Assembly: GCF_025766255.1 (NCBI RefSeq)
Contig: NW_026516734.1
Coordinates: 62,001 to 126,000, forward strand
Origin: Zychaea mexicana
Lineage: Eukaryota; Mucoromycota; Mucoromycetes; Mucorales; Lichtheimiaceae
Length of the DNA: 64,000 nt
Reading direction: 5' to 3'
Shown in pieces: positions 19,688 to 30,110 of the stretch. Numbering within the stretch: the first letter of the stretch is position 1; each line of letters begins with the position of its first letter. Both the position numbers and the translations under genes were made by a program. The notes below the pieces were generated by a model that saw only the letters and a program-made list of their open reading frames with translations, searched no databases and was not told the DNA's origin.

Positions 19688-21978
19688 TTATATACCAGGA
19701 AACATCTCTACATGTTTCCACTTTTCTACATTTTCACCCATCCAATGCAAGGATCTTGGCTTTTGTTCTCCTCCAGCGCACCACTCAACCTTCGGATTTT
19801 GCCGCCAGAGCTCAACCATGCGTATAGCTCTTTCATTTTGCTGCTGTAAACTATGATATTCGATAAACTTTTCGACGCCTTTGATGACCGCGTTCCTACG
19901 ATTGAACTTTTTGGCTTGGTCCCTGCGCCACTTTGTTTTCCATTGTAACTCTAGGTCTTTGATAGCTGGCCCACTGGATATTCCTTCGTGCCATTCGCGC
20001 CAAAGGTCGGTCACTGTTGCTACACCATCGTTTAATCTGTAGTGTGGAAGTTGAGCAGTGCTGAAAAGCGACGAAGAGGTTGTGGCAGGCATGGGCGTGT
20101 TATTAGACGGAATTTGTGGGGTGATAGTGTCGGCAATGGATGGTGCGGTGTCAGTTAGAGCGGCAAAGGATGGAGCGACAGTAGCAGCTGCAGAGTTGGC
20201 AGCCGATGGTGTAGTATTGACCGGAACATTCGTTGATTGAGATTGTGGAGTCCATTGAACCGATATCGTGAGGCGTCCGTTCGCAAGGTCAACCCATAAA
20301 CTGGTTGAATGTGCGGTTATGCTCTTCAACCAATTGTGTGTTGCGATCGACCTTTTGATTAAGATCGGTATACATCTGCCGTAAGAAACCATGCAGTTGT
20401 AGCATCGCTCTTAATAAGGTGAGGTCCTCTGGCGGGGGAGCCGTTTCGATGGAGGTCACTAGATCACTGGAGTAATATAAATTATCGTAAGTAACTACAT
20501 CATGTAACAGTCTAACTTATACGATACACATTTTGATTACTCACTTCTTAAATGCAGTATATTCCGGATCACTGAAGATAGGAGCATTCCAGATAGATAA
20601 TTGAGGGTGGCGCTTCATCATTGGCACGGAGTCTTGTAAGAACGTCTTGCGTAGAACGCGTAGCATTCTGAGGAATCCGTCGGCAGCAACACTTTTATCG
20701 CCTTCGCCTTGATCGATCTTCTCTTGCCATTGGTCGACCCATGGGAAAACCTTCTTTTGTAACGTTTCCGATGGTTGGACGCCATCGCGAGGTAACCAGA
20801 AAGTTTTTCCATTGGCATCAAACGTTGCCATTGCGCGCAACTGTCGGCGAGGTAAGTTCGTCAAATAGGATCCTTCCATCGCGTCGCTTGTCCATCGACC
20901 TGCGCGTCGGATAGCCGAATCGCCAGCCTCGCCCATATACGCCATTTTTGCTCCCGACTTCCTTCCTGCATGCGTAACGGCTGTTGATACGATCTTGCAT
21001 CCGTCGAATGCCTTTTTAAGTGCCTTGTAATGCGCCGGTTGCTCGACATTCTTGGTTAAATCAGCAGGGTAGCTCTTGCAGAGTTTAATGTTGTACCATG
21101 TTTGAGGCCGTGTCATATCCGAGAATGGTTCGCCTTGAATGTGCCAACGATGGAAAAAGTATAATCCTTAAGCCATCCATAGACAGGTTTCGACATGCGC
21201 ACACCGGATGGCCGATCCATGCTCTGCTTTACCGAACTGGTTTGTCTTGCCATGGTCCAAGAGCAAAATCAAACAAGGGCATTCCTTGTCAGGTGTAGGT
21301 CCTTCTCCTTGCAATGGGATGTCATGTATATCTGCCAACTCGATTCGTCGAACATTCTCGCCACGCATGAACGCAAAGTGTGATACCAACATCATGACTG
21401 CGTTTCGATAGTGTTCGGATCTGTCGCGCGTCAGGAAGTAATCGATGATTTTGGCCAGTTCTTCAATCGTTGAGTATCCATCCAAAATAGATCCGGCAGC
21501 GCGATCTTTGAAGTTTGTACGGCGTCTCTTGATATCGTTTTTCCTTTCGTTTTTTAGCAACGACTTCACATCCGGAATTCGTAGGTTATAATCGAAGGCC
21601 GCAATGGTCATGGAAAAGCTGGATGATTGCACTGACATACTGCTCAATCGTACTAAAACCGATCGTGTAAAACTCGTGTTCTTCATGTTCCACTTCGAGA
21701 TCATTAAGGTCGTTCGTCTGTCTCTCGGCATTGGCTTCTGATTGTTTCTTAATTGTGGGACGACGGATTCTGCTAATGATCTATACATGATGCAATAAAG
21801 TATAAGCAAGAAGTCCATAGAATATTGTCTAAGCAGATCACATAATTTTCTATAGTTGCTAATAATCAAGTATACTTACAACTTGTTCAAGGAACAAATG
21901 CAACTTATCACCATTAACTTGATAGCGGATAGGTTCAGGGAACTTCATGTCATCGCACCCCTTGCAAAATTCGCTCAT
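19688..21978 (-). mobile_element. Crypton: tyrosine recombinase with GCR1_C-like domain, decayed
   Basis: Exon 1 (21,978-21,880) starts MSEFCKGCDDMKFPEPIRYQ. Exon 2 (from 21,780) has a core-binding region (FSTIEQYVSAIIQLFHD), shifts frame near 21,600, then carries the recombinase domain: AVMMLVSHFAFMRGENVRR (first Arg), THAGRKSGAKMA (His-x-x-Arg) and the nucleophile Tyr in MEGSYLTNLPRRQLR. An intron near 20,540-20,490 leads to SIETAPPPEDLTLLRAMLQL and a further frameshift near 20,290, then a Ser/Thr/Pro linker and LWREWHEGISSGPAIKDLEL with KFNRRNAVIKGVEKF, matching the GCR1_C DNA-binding domain of fungal Cryptons. Lesions: two frameshifts and an in-frame TAA at 21,170-21,168. Cryptons lack terminal repeats and none are seen. 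The catalytic residues survive, suggesting recent death. Confidence 0.85.
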
Positions 21979-22385
21979 CTTTTAATAGTATGCAAGCTTG
22001 GTGACAATGAGGCGAAGCTCCTGCATCTTGTTATTATTTTCCAATCAAATACTCAATCCATGCATTCAAGAATATTGTATTTTTTGTAAAAGTGTATGCC
22101 TTCAGTGAGAATAATCTATTAAGAGCTTCCGCGCTGGCGCGGGTTTATGAACCAATTTGGGAATGCATATAAGCTATTCAAAGGCCGCTTGCGGCTGATG
22201 ACCCGAGTCTGGGGACGCACAGGGAACCAGTATAATATGCAAAACGAAGAATCCGAATTGTTCAAACTGAATAATAATAGTAAAAATAATGTTTGTACTT
22301 TTTACCCTGGCGTAGGAGTGCTTTGTATAAACATATCAAATAATTAATAGATACGGTAAAAGACTTGGTCACTTAAATTTGCATA
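21979..22385. other. Spacer upstream of the Crypton
   Basis: About 400 bases separate the Crypton start from the short inverted-repeat element. A GC-rich block near 22,126-22,145 (CCGCGCTGGCGCGGG) can form a hairpin. No coding sequence recognised. Confidence 0.4.
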
Positions 22386-22474
22386 CAGTGCCCGCATGCT
22401 ACAGTATAACGATATTCGATATAACGATAGGTTTTTGGTCCCACGGGATGTATCGTTATAGCGAGCGGGCACTG
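22386..22474. mobile_element. 89-bp MITE-like element with CAGTGCCCGC terminal inverted repeats
   Basis: The sequence starts CAGTGCCCGC and ends GCGGGCACTG. Just inside, both ends carry a TATAACGATA block (and the 3' end reads GCTCGCTATAACGATA on its other strand). CAGT-starting ends followed by GCTATAACGA resemble pogo/Tigger-type Tc1-mariner elements, which duplicate TA on insertion. TA precedes the left end; the right flank is CA, so one flanking TA may be mutated. It has no coding capacity and would be an internally deleted derivative. Confidence 0.55.
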
Positions 22475-22533
22475 CATGTGTCTCGTATCAGGCACCATAT
22501 CACATCCGTGAGGTGTAAATAAACGACTTTCCG

Positions 22534-22800
22534 AAATGACTCACGTAAACCTCAAGTCATTGCTCATCGGTAACGGTCTAACCGATCCATCAGTACAATA
22601 CGAGTATAACGGCGACACGGCTTGTAACAACACCTACTATCTAGTATCAGAACAATCAGCATGCGACATGATGGAACAGGCCTAACGTAAATGCAAAAGG
22701 CTCATTGATGTGCTATGAAGGTCCTGTGATGACCATACCAAATATAGCGTGTCAGCATTCGAGTCGGTCAGAACGGATTTCTACGATGACGGAGCGAACT
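22534..22800 (+). pseudogene. Partial inverted copy of the neighbouring carboxypeptidase gene
   Basis: The plus strand reads [20 protein letters not shown], then ACNNTYYLVSEQSACDMMEQA, then stops. The intact minus-strand gene at 24.8-26.7 kb has the same stretch ([41 protein letters not shown]). The copy carries a TAA where the parent has TAC (Tyr) and further deletions, and fades into unalignable sequence by about 22.8 kb. It lies in the opposite orientation, about 2.7 kb from the parental segment. A non-functional duplicate. Confidence 0.9.
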
Positions 22801-22979
22801 GCAGGCCCAGAGTCTCAAAAGTTTCGTCGTACTCGCTCACTCATAAGCAACAGAACGATGAGAGTCTGGTGAATGCGGTGCGTGCATAGCTTTTACTCAA
22901 AAACTATTTTGGTGATAAGGAACATAGAAAGTAATACAACCCTGTGTGCTCACCAATGGTAGTGGATAGCCGTAGTCGC

Positions 22980-23402
22980 CCATGCTGGTCATCTGTTTGG
23001 TGTTGCTCGTATCATAGTTGCTGCTGCTTTCTGATATGATGGATTGCTCACCAAATACCTTGATAACCTTCTATGACAGTTTGTTTAACGTGCCAATAAA
23101 CAGAAACATATGTGTATGTGCCTTTTAGTCCTTTCAAAGAGTTTTTAACTTGCAGGATCTGCGATGCACCGAAACAATGCTACACCCAATATGAGCAAAA
23201 TCGTTCCAACCGTTCGGAATTTATCTTGAGAATGATCTGATTTTGTGTCAGGATGATGAATGCGTTTGTATCCTCTCGAAACGGCGATGTGTGCATGCTC
23301 ACAACACATCAAATATGTAGCCACCCCTAAATAAACCAAAGTAATTTGCGTTGCTTGAATGTTTTGTATTTCGCTATGACTCTGGCCATTTATGTTCAAC
23401 TA
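22980..23402 (-). pseudogene. Copy of the unidentified 6-kb sequence, broken
   Basis: The minus strand reads IQATQITLVYLGVATYLMCC, HIAVSRGYKRIHHPDTKS and ILLILGVALFRCIADPAS then stop; beyond the stop, similarity to the 6.0-6.36 kb sequence continues (KRHIHMFLF and the KVIKVFGEQ segment) past another in-frame stop. About 280 bp (23,021-23,302) matches 6,083-6,360 in the same orientation with scattered substitutions and indels. A hydrophobic segment suggests the ancestral product was a membrane protein; its identity is unknown. Confidence 0.55.
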
Positions 23403-23689
23403 AGCGTATCCTGAGCTGTTTTTGTAGCACTTATCGTATAAAGCAAAGAGTTCCGAATATGTGATACGCTTGGGCGAACTAGCAAAGACAATGACTCTCA
23501 AGTCTGTCGAACCATGAATATATTAAACGCTTTTAGGAAGGTATGGCATCAAAACTGACATTGTATTATGGATTTGCCCTGCACACGACCAGAGAGACGA
23601 ATGCACTGATTATAGGCTACATCCTAAGCTATGCTAGTTCAGTTCTTGAATACATGGAAAACTCTTTTTTTTCCTATGAGTGCCTTTGA

Positions 23690-24060
23690 TTGTTTCCCTA
23701 ACTTGGACATCAGCATCGGCCATCTGCTGGGTCAAAAGTCCCATTCTATTTTGGCAATTTCATCATTGTTTTGAAGATATAAAAGGCCCTCGGCATGAAG
23801 GCCAATCTTGACAAGAACATTTGGTTAACCACTTCGGTCCACTTTTCCACTGGAACCCCCAATTGCACTTCGAAAGTGGGGGCTGACCGCATTCTTTTCA
23901 GCGTCATTTATCCTTATGAGACCATGCATAATGCTTGCGAATCGCTTGACTGTCGTACTGTCATGGGTACTGGCAACAAGCTCAAGATTAGCCGTAAAAT
24001 TGCTGAAGATCCAACCAAGCCCAATGATTATCATGCTGCGGATGCCCCTCTTGATGTCAA
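23690..24060 (+). pseudogene. Amidohydrolase-2 family (dihydroxybenzoate decarboxylase-like) C-terminal relic
   Basis: Readable blocks are LDISIGHLLG (compare the conserved IGHLGE of the family), then after a frame change PFYFGNF and KALG, then NIWLTTSVHFSTGTPN, then VGADRILFSVIYPYETMHNACE and LKISRKIAED. The GADR[IV]LFSxDYP[YF]E signature belongs to the 2,3- and 2,6-dihydroxybenzoate decarboxylase branch of amidohydrolase 2. Here the metal-site Asp of SxDYP is replaced by Ile (SVIYP), the N-terminal half is missing, and at least one stop and a frameshift are present. A non-functional relic. It runs directly into the left arm of the inverted repeat at 24,104. Confidence 0.75.
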
Positions 24061-24103
24061 GTACACAGTGGTTGCGTCTCAAGGATAACAGACCAAGACA
24101 ATC

Positions 24104-24547
24104 CGCAAAACTTGAATTTTGTTCCCTAAAAGAGCGGGAACTGAATTTCACTTGGAGTTTTTCACCTGTGTGAGCATATGCAGCAGCCAAGCTTATACTT
24201 GTCCTTCTCGAGATTCAGCGATCTTCTTGTCAACACCAATCCGCAACAACAGATATTTGCTACGCGTCAATGCAGTGCTAGGTCAACCACGATGCACGGC
24301 TACTTGGTGACAATGTGCTCAGATCAACCAGCAGCGCATTGGTGTCTTTTATTTTCCACAAGATCTTCCTTCTCTAATGCAAGCAAACTCTAATTGTCTG
24401 TCGTTGCGGATTGGTGTTTTAACAAAGAAGATCGCTGAATCTCGAGAAGGACAAGTATAAGCTTGGCTGCTGCATATGCTCACACAGGTGAAATACTCTA
24501 AGTGAAATTCAGTTCCGCTCTTTTTGGGAACAAAATTCAAGTTTTGC
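24104..24547. repeat. Inverted repeat, arms about 150 bp, loop about 145 bp
   Basis: Left arm 24,104-24,252 and right arm 24,398-24,547 are reverse complements with only a few differences: both contain GCAAAACTTGAATTTTGTTCC, GTGAGCATATGCAGCAGCCA and CACCAATCCGCAAC in the same order. RNA across it would form a long hairpin. The arms have no recognised coding content, although each is open for about 55 codons. The left arm follows an amidohydrolase relic. Could be a composite of two inverted copies of an unknown element. Confidence 0.85.
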
Positions 24548-24833
24548 AAGACAATCCAGGGTTAATCCTTATATGATACAGTAAACGTTTTTTAAAATAA
24601 ATATGAAGAAAGGAGTTTACGCTTCAGCAACATTTTGTGTTATCTTTGGAAAGAGTTACCAAACTTTTAGTATACCATGTTGCAAACAGAATGGGGCTGT
24701 GGCTTAAGTTTAGTTTCGCAAAAGGCATTGCACATTATAAACAGTAATATTATATAAAGAATCTGATAATATGATAAGAGAAAGCAAGCAGTTGGAATCA
24801 AGAAGGGGTCTTTGCTATTACTGCTGACTACCG

Positions 24834-26665
24834 TCACAACAGACCCCCGTGAATCCATCCATTGAAAAATGCAAGAGAGTTTTGGGGCTGATCTTCAGGC
24901 ACCATATGTCCAGCTCCATAAACGCGCAGGAAAGCAAATCGGCCGTCTGGAGAGCTACGTATCTGGCCTACTTGATTCCACTCGACATCCTCAGCCTGCC
25001 TCCAAGCCTCACGATCGCTCCACTCCAGCTCAAGGGTCCACGCCTTGTTACCAATCCAGTTGCAGATAAAGTCGGCATCACCAGCGTAAATCAAGATTGA
25101 GACGTTGTCCTGGTCCAAAAGTCGCGGAATATTGTTCACATAAGGTCGCATCCAATCGCCAGCGCGCTGGAACAAGTAATTCACTTCGAGATTGCAGTTA
25201 AAGTACGAATCGACGCTGCTTCCCACCTTGTGCTTGATATCTGCACGGTTGAGGTAAGTCTGTAGTAGACCTAGTTTATCGTCACATAGATTGTCGTCCA
25301 CAGATGCACAGGTTTTGCGAACGTCGTACGGATTCCGGCCGCTTAATGCATAGTATGGTTCCAAGAGTGCCTCGTTGCAAATCCTCGAGGCGGGAATACA
25401 TGTTCTCGGTACAGGATCTTCATAGCACATTTCAATGAGCTTTTTGCATTCAGGGTAGGCTTGTTCCATCTTGTCGCATGCTGATTGTTCTAATACTGGA
25501 TAGTAGGTGTTGTTGCAAGCCATGTCGCCGTAATATCCGTATTGTACTGATGGATCGGTTAGACCGTTACCGATGAGCAATGACTTGAGGTTTACGTGAG
25601 TCGTTTCAGCAGCAGCAAGGTTGTTGCCATCCACAATCTCCGTAGCGATGGCTGGAATATAGTGGCCAGCATCTATTGTGTTGTGTTTAAGAAAGTAAGT
25701 AAAGAAATAATAGATGCGTTTTTATACTTACATGACTCGCCGGCTATATGAAAGTCAAGGCCATTATACTCTGCAATTGGAGCAAACGACATACGATGGT
25801 TAGATTCTAGATTAGAATGTCACCCGATCTCTGCTAATATATTACCAGGGAAGCGTTCAAAGAAAAGCTGCAAAAATGCATAAACATCCTGTGCAGCCGT
25901 AACCGAGTCGCTGACATTTCCAGATCCATACGAGTACCCGACATTGATCGGCTATATCAGGTATAGTGTTGTGCTGTCAATAAGGGTTTCTCTCTTGCCG
26001 ATATCCTTTCTGTTTACCTGATCTAAGAATATAAGGCTTGCGTTGTTGTTCCAGGAATAAGGATTGTAATACGTCTCGTTTCCAAATTCGTTCAACTGAC
26101 AAGGTCTGAAATCGTATTCACAGAAACATGTATATGCTCAGTCGCTATATTTCATTTGCGGTGAAAACTCTAAAATGTATATCCTGTATTTACCCAAGCT
26201 CTAAAAAGAGACCAGTCATTGATGAGCACCCTGGACCACCGTTAAGCCAAAGTACAATTGGATCAGTGGCTGGATCGTTTCGTGATTCAAAAAACCAAAA
26301 GAAGAAATGCTTGTCATCTTCTACAGAGTCTAGATATCCGCTGTACTGTTGATAGTATAATCAGGATCAGTAATTATATCTTTATTTTGACAAATAAAGG
26401 CAGTATATATTATATCACTTACTTGCTTCACACTCGGATCACAAATTTCTGCATCAGGTTCTGTCAGCCGAATCAGATATTGTGGAAAAGATGGATGGGT
26501 AACCGATAAAAATGACTTGGGTGCAAAGTCGCCTTTGCTCGTCAAAGACCCGGTGCTACTAGTGACAACAATGTCATTGTTGCTTTTAAGAGATACAGCT
26601 TGACAGAGACAAGCAATCAGGGCATATGAAAGCAACAGATAAACTGTTGTCGGCAAAAAGAACAT
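24834..26665 (-). CDS. Serine carboxypeptidase, family S10 (carboxypeptidase Y-like)
   Basis: Six exons (26665-26423, 26345-26194, 26105-26018, 25951-25846, 25770-25732, 25672-24834) join in phase to 488 residues. An N-terminal signal peptide ([20 protein letters not shown]) is followed by a pro-region. Then come [11 protein letters not shown] (substrate-binding), GESYAGHYIP with the nucleophile Ser, [11 protein letters not shown] with the catalytic Asp and [11 protein letters not shown] with the catalytic His. Cysteines and NxT/S sites are frequent, as expected of a vacuolar or secreted glycoprotein that trims C-terminal residues at acid pH. All splice sites are GT/AG. I chose the ATG at 26,665 because it gives the signal peptide; the open frame extends further upstream. 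A partial inverted pseudogene copy lies at 22.5 kb. Confidence 0.93.
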
Positions 26666-27351
26666 GCTGCTATAGTAGCCAATATAGTCAAGATAACTGT
26701 CTTTGAAAAGGAAAGGGAATAGAAGGCAAAAAAGGAGGGAATTCCTCCAAGTCTTGTTTTCGAGTAGAAGAAGCGAAATACTCAAAGTTGTCAGCTTTAT
26801 AGTGAAATGTATGTGCTCAAAAATAAATGCGTTTATTTTGATTGCATCCAACAACAAACATAAAAAAACGGAACTAGAAGCAAATCTTCTCAGCTCACAC
26901 TTAGCAAGTTAGAAGATAGCAGTAATTATGCTCGTAGTATGTTGTGCGTTTTCCTCGAAGATAGCTAGGAGTTTCGTGAAGTATGGTGTGAATATATTTA
27001 TTTTTACTAACATCATCAAGAGCGGGACTCAATTTACTTCTTACGACGGTGGAATGTCATCGTTTTTTAAGCTCTTGCCCATGTGTTATGAAGTTTTTTC
27101 CATCAGGGTCAAGTATTGCGAAAAGAGCTACTTACAAACATGAACAACTAACATGAAACGGATCAGCTTTTTTGATTATAATATAGCAACGATTTAATCC
27201 TTCGATTGGTCTGGCTGTAGTTGGCATGACAAGCCTGTATACGCGAAAATCTAGAAATGCGAAACTGGATCTCAAATTAGAGTTAGTGTGCAACTATCAC
27301 ATTATCGCGCACTCTCTCTTTTCTTTTTTAACTTTATATACACACACCATC
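26666..27351. other. Divergent promoter region, no gene recognised
   Basis: About 690 bases between the starts of the carboxypeptidase (minus) and BET3 (plus). Open frames are short. A CT-rich tract (CACTCTCTCTTTTC) and TATATA precede the BET3 ATG. No other feature is supported. Confidence 0.5.
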
Positions 27352-28100
27352 ATGTCAACTACACCATCAGCAAAACAATTTAAAGCATTAGGCGAAGAAG
27401 TCTGGAAATCCAAAGTCGAGAAAATTGCAAGTTTCCCCTTGCCGGACCTAACACCACATATCACCGTAAAAGAAGCTTACATTGTTCGTGTTATTAACTT
27501 GTTATAGAACGCCGAACTTTTCACTTTAACTTACGGCTCTTTAGTCGTGCAACTCGTAAAAGATTACGAAGATTATGGTGAAGTGAATAAGCAACTCGAG
27601 CAAATGTAAGAAGCAGGAGATTGAAAAGGCCATTGCTGTTGGACACTTCCGAAAAATATTCTGACCTCCATCGACAATCTCGTTCTCTCAGGGGTTACAA
27701 TATTGGTCAACGCTTAATCGAAGACTTTTTGGCACGATCGGGCATCGGACGCTGCACTGAATTCAGGGACACAGCCGAAGCCATCAGCAAGATAGGATTC
27801 AGAATGTTTCTCAACATTGCACCCAACGTTGCAAACTGGTCTTCAGATTCAAAGGAGTTCTCGCTCATATTTGATGAGAATCCGTTAACCGAGTTTGTCG
27901 AACTACCAGAGGATGCCCTGGAAGGCGGATTATGGTATTCTAACATCTACTGTGGTGTATTACGCGGTGCTTTGGAAATGGTACAAATGCAGGTGGAAAC
28001 AGCATTTGTAAGCGATGTGCTTCGTGGTGATGATGCGACAGAAATACGCGTCAAGCTCATCCGCTATTTAGAAGAAGAGGTTCCAGCAGGCGAAGACTAG
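27352..28100 (+). CDS. BET3: TRAPP complex subunit Bet3 (TRAPPC3)
   Basis: Three exons (27352-27426, 27508-27605, 27692-28100) encode 193 residues of the TRAPP core subunit, which acts in ER-to-Golgi vesicle tethering and Ypt1/Rab1 activation. Recognisable blocks are [48 protein letters not shown] followed by Cys79 (the palmitoylated cysteine position), [12 protein letters not shown] and [15 protein letters not shown], close to the whole length of yeast Bet3. The first intron begins with GC (ATT then GCAAGT) and ends TTATAG, a GC-AG intron; skipping it restores the expected [13 protein letters not shown] join. Without it a naive caller would stop at 27,507. The second intron is GTAAGA/CAG. 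Confidence 0.95.
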
Positions 28101-28570
28101 TGGATCTCAGGAGTGGGGAATGGATGGCAATGACGTACTTTTTGGATATCGTTACCATTGTTGGATTGGAAAAGCACATCATATATTTACCCTCACCGCA
28201 CCTCACCCATCTAACCTAACTTCCCAAGCAATGTACATTTTATAAAAAGATACTATATATATTTAAATGTGATATGTGTTTTTTTAATTACAACAACCTA
28301 CCTTTTTAGCCATACGCGATAACTTGCTCATCCAGTACGGCGCGAGCAAATACAAGTGCGCTCTTCAGGAACTCGTCGTCTGTCCTCACAGCATCTTTTA
28401 ATGCGTACACCTTTAGTTGCCGCTCTTTTAATACAGTATGTATATTAGTCGTGTTGCACATGCAGTAAAGATGAGTTTGATGTGGTTAAAGAAGATAAAC
28501 TAAAGTAAAGACCGTTAACCTCAGCCTGTGCTTGTTTCATATGTCTCTTGAGTTGAATTGACCAAATATT
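28101..28570 (-). other. 3' flank with unassigned coding-like pieces
   Basis: After BET3 ends, the minus strand at about 28,545-28,500 reads LKRHMKQAQAE and at about 28,430-28,312 reads ERQLKVYALKDAVRTDDEFL, then SALVFARAVLDEQVIAYG and stop. These look like exons of one gene (coiled-coil, charged) but I do not recognise them, and they do not resemble Polo-kinase C-termini although they lie directly behind the kinase relic. They may belong to a second lost gene. 28,101-28,300 is plain AT-rich 3' sequence. Confidence 0.3.
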
Positions 28571-30110
28571 TACCTGGATGTGGAATCAACCCACTTACCC
28601 ATGAATACGTTCGAATGAGACCATTCCATATCAAGGATTCCTTGACAAGTAGTCGCATCATTGTTCTTGGCTTCTTCCAGAAGCTCCCGTGAAGCACGTA
28701 CCAATGTTTCGAGAATAGACACTTTGGATTTTTCGCGAGCTTTTGTTGCCACTGGTGATGTATACGGTATCAGTGGTATGTTTCAGTTCTCATCGGCCCC
28801 ACATTTCTGCGCTTGCGTGGTCGATCTTCTACTGCGATTGGTCTACTATGGATTTTGAATAACAGCCATATGTTCCAAAGAAGAGAAAGAGAGACAGCGA
28901 GTTGCACGCCTTTCCCTACATGTAAAAGTTTATTTGCCATTGGAGAAAGTATCGATATTTGCTATGTTGATAAAACTGACATGTACTTGAAAATGCTGAT
29001 CAGTCGGTGATCGACGTATACCTTCTGTCGGATATAATTCGTCATTGGTTGGTATGCGGTGTAATGCAGCCACTGGAATTGTGGATGATAATTTTTTCTT
29101 CATCAAAGTCATGGCGGAGGATTTGTGGCACTGCTAGTGGTCGATTTAATATGTCGAGCCATAGACCAGATTTCGATAGTGATAGGAGCCGGCGATTGAA
29201 AGTATAAACGATGACGGAAAAAGAGTTTATACTTACGAGGGTTGTTGATGAGAACTTTTGTGACCAAATCCTTAGCATCATCAATAAGGTGACTTGGTAG
29301 TTCATAAAAAGGCTTTTTCCAATTCGCTCTGATCCACCTAATTTAATAACAGAAAAAAGCAGGTATCATTAGTGAGTGTGTAGGCAATTTTACAGGGATA
29401 ACACTCAGTGCTGGCGCTTACTTGTAAATCTGTTTTACTTTATCTTCTTGGAAGGGAGGCGTACCGACAAGTAGAGTGAAGTTATCAGTGAGGAGAACCA
29501 GAACGACGAGATCAGTCGGATGGAGCAATCCTTCCTTTTTCGTTCTTAGTGTCATGGTAACTTACATCATATTACTAATGGACCACGCATCAACTTTGTG
29601 GATATAGCCATTGTTTCTAAATAAGATCTCTGGTTCCATATAGCTTGGCATACCAGTGTGTCTTTATATTTGTCAGTTAGTTTCCCGATACATATGTTGT
29701 GTACGAAGTATCTACCGGCCCCACACTAAAATCTTCTCTCGCTCACCGTTTACGGGCCTTTGGATCTAGTAAAACAGAAGCAAAGCCAAAGTCACCGATT
29801 TTCACATGCATGTTTTTATCCACAAATGTGTTGCTGGGCTTGATAATAACCATGGATCAGGCAATTGTCATGCAGGTATTGACAAACGTCCAGGATTTGA
29901 ACGAGAAAGAATCGTACTTCTGGTTCGGTCAACCGGTCACGACTTCTGAGCATCTCAAAGTGTCTACAATCCGTTTGAATTTTTGGTGAGTATAGGTATC
30001 TTTCCTGATTTGATCTGCCCCTGAGGACTTTGCACTTTGTAGCATCTGGCAAACCCTCTTATGATATAGTTAGAAGAGGAACGATCCGTGCGTTGTTTAT
30101 ATACAATATT
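28571..30110 (-). pseudogene. Polo-like kinase (Cdc5/Plk) pseudogene
   Basis: The minus strand preserves Polo-kinase blocks in order: IIRGFARCYKVQ (the Gly-rich loop has lost residues), RDRLTEPEVRFFLVQILDVC, QYLHDNCLIH, then after a one-base insertion that destroys the HRD catalytic loop KPSNTFVDKNMHVKIGDFGF and LLDPKARKR. Further exons read SYMEPEILFRNNGYIHKVDA, TLLVGTPPFQEDKVKQIYK, WIRANWKKPFYELPSH and AKDLVTKVL. Then comes the linker SKVSILETLVRAS and the start of a polo box (NVFMGKWVD). The frame changes several times, the G-loop and HRD are gone and the polo boxes are truncated, so it cannot encode an active kinase. Introns are still recognisable, so the copy arose from genomic DNA, not by retroposition. 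Confidence 0.8.
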
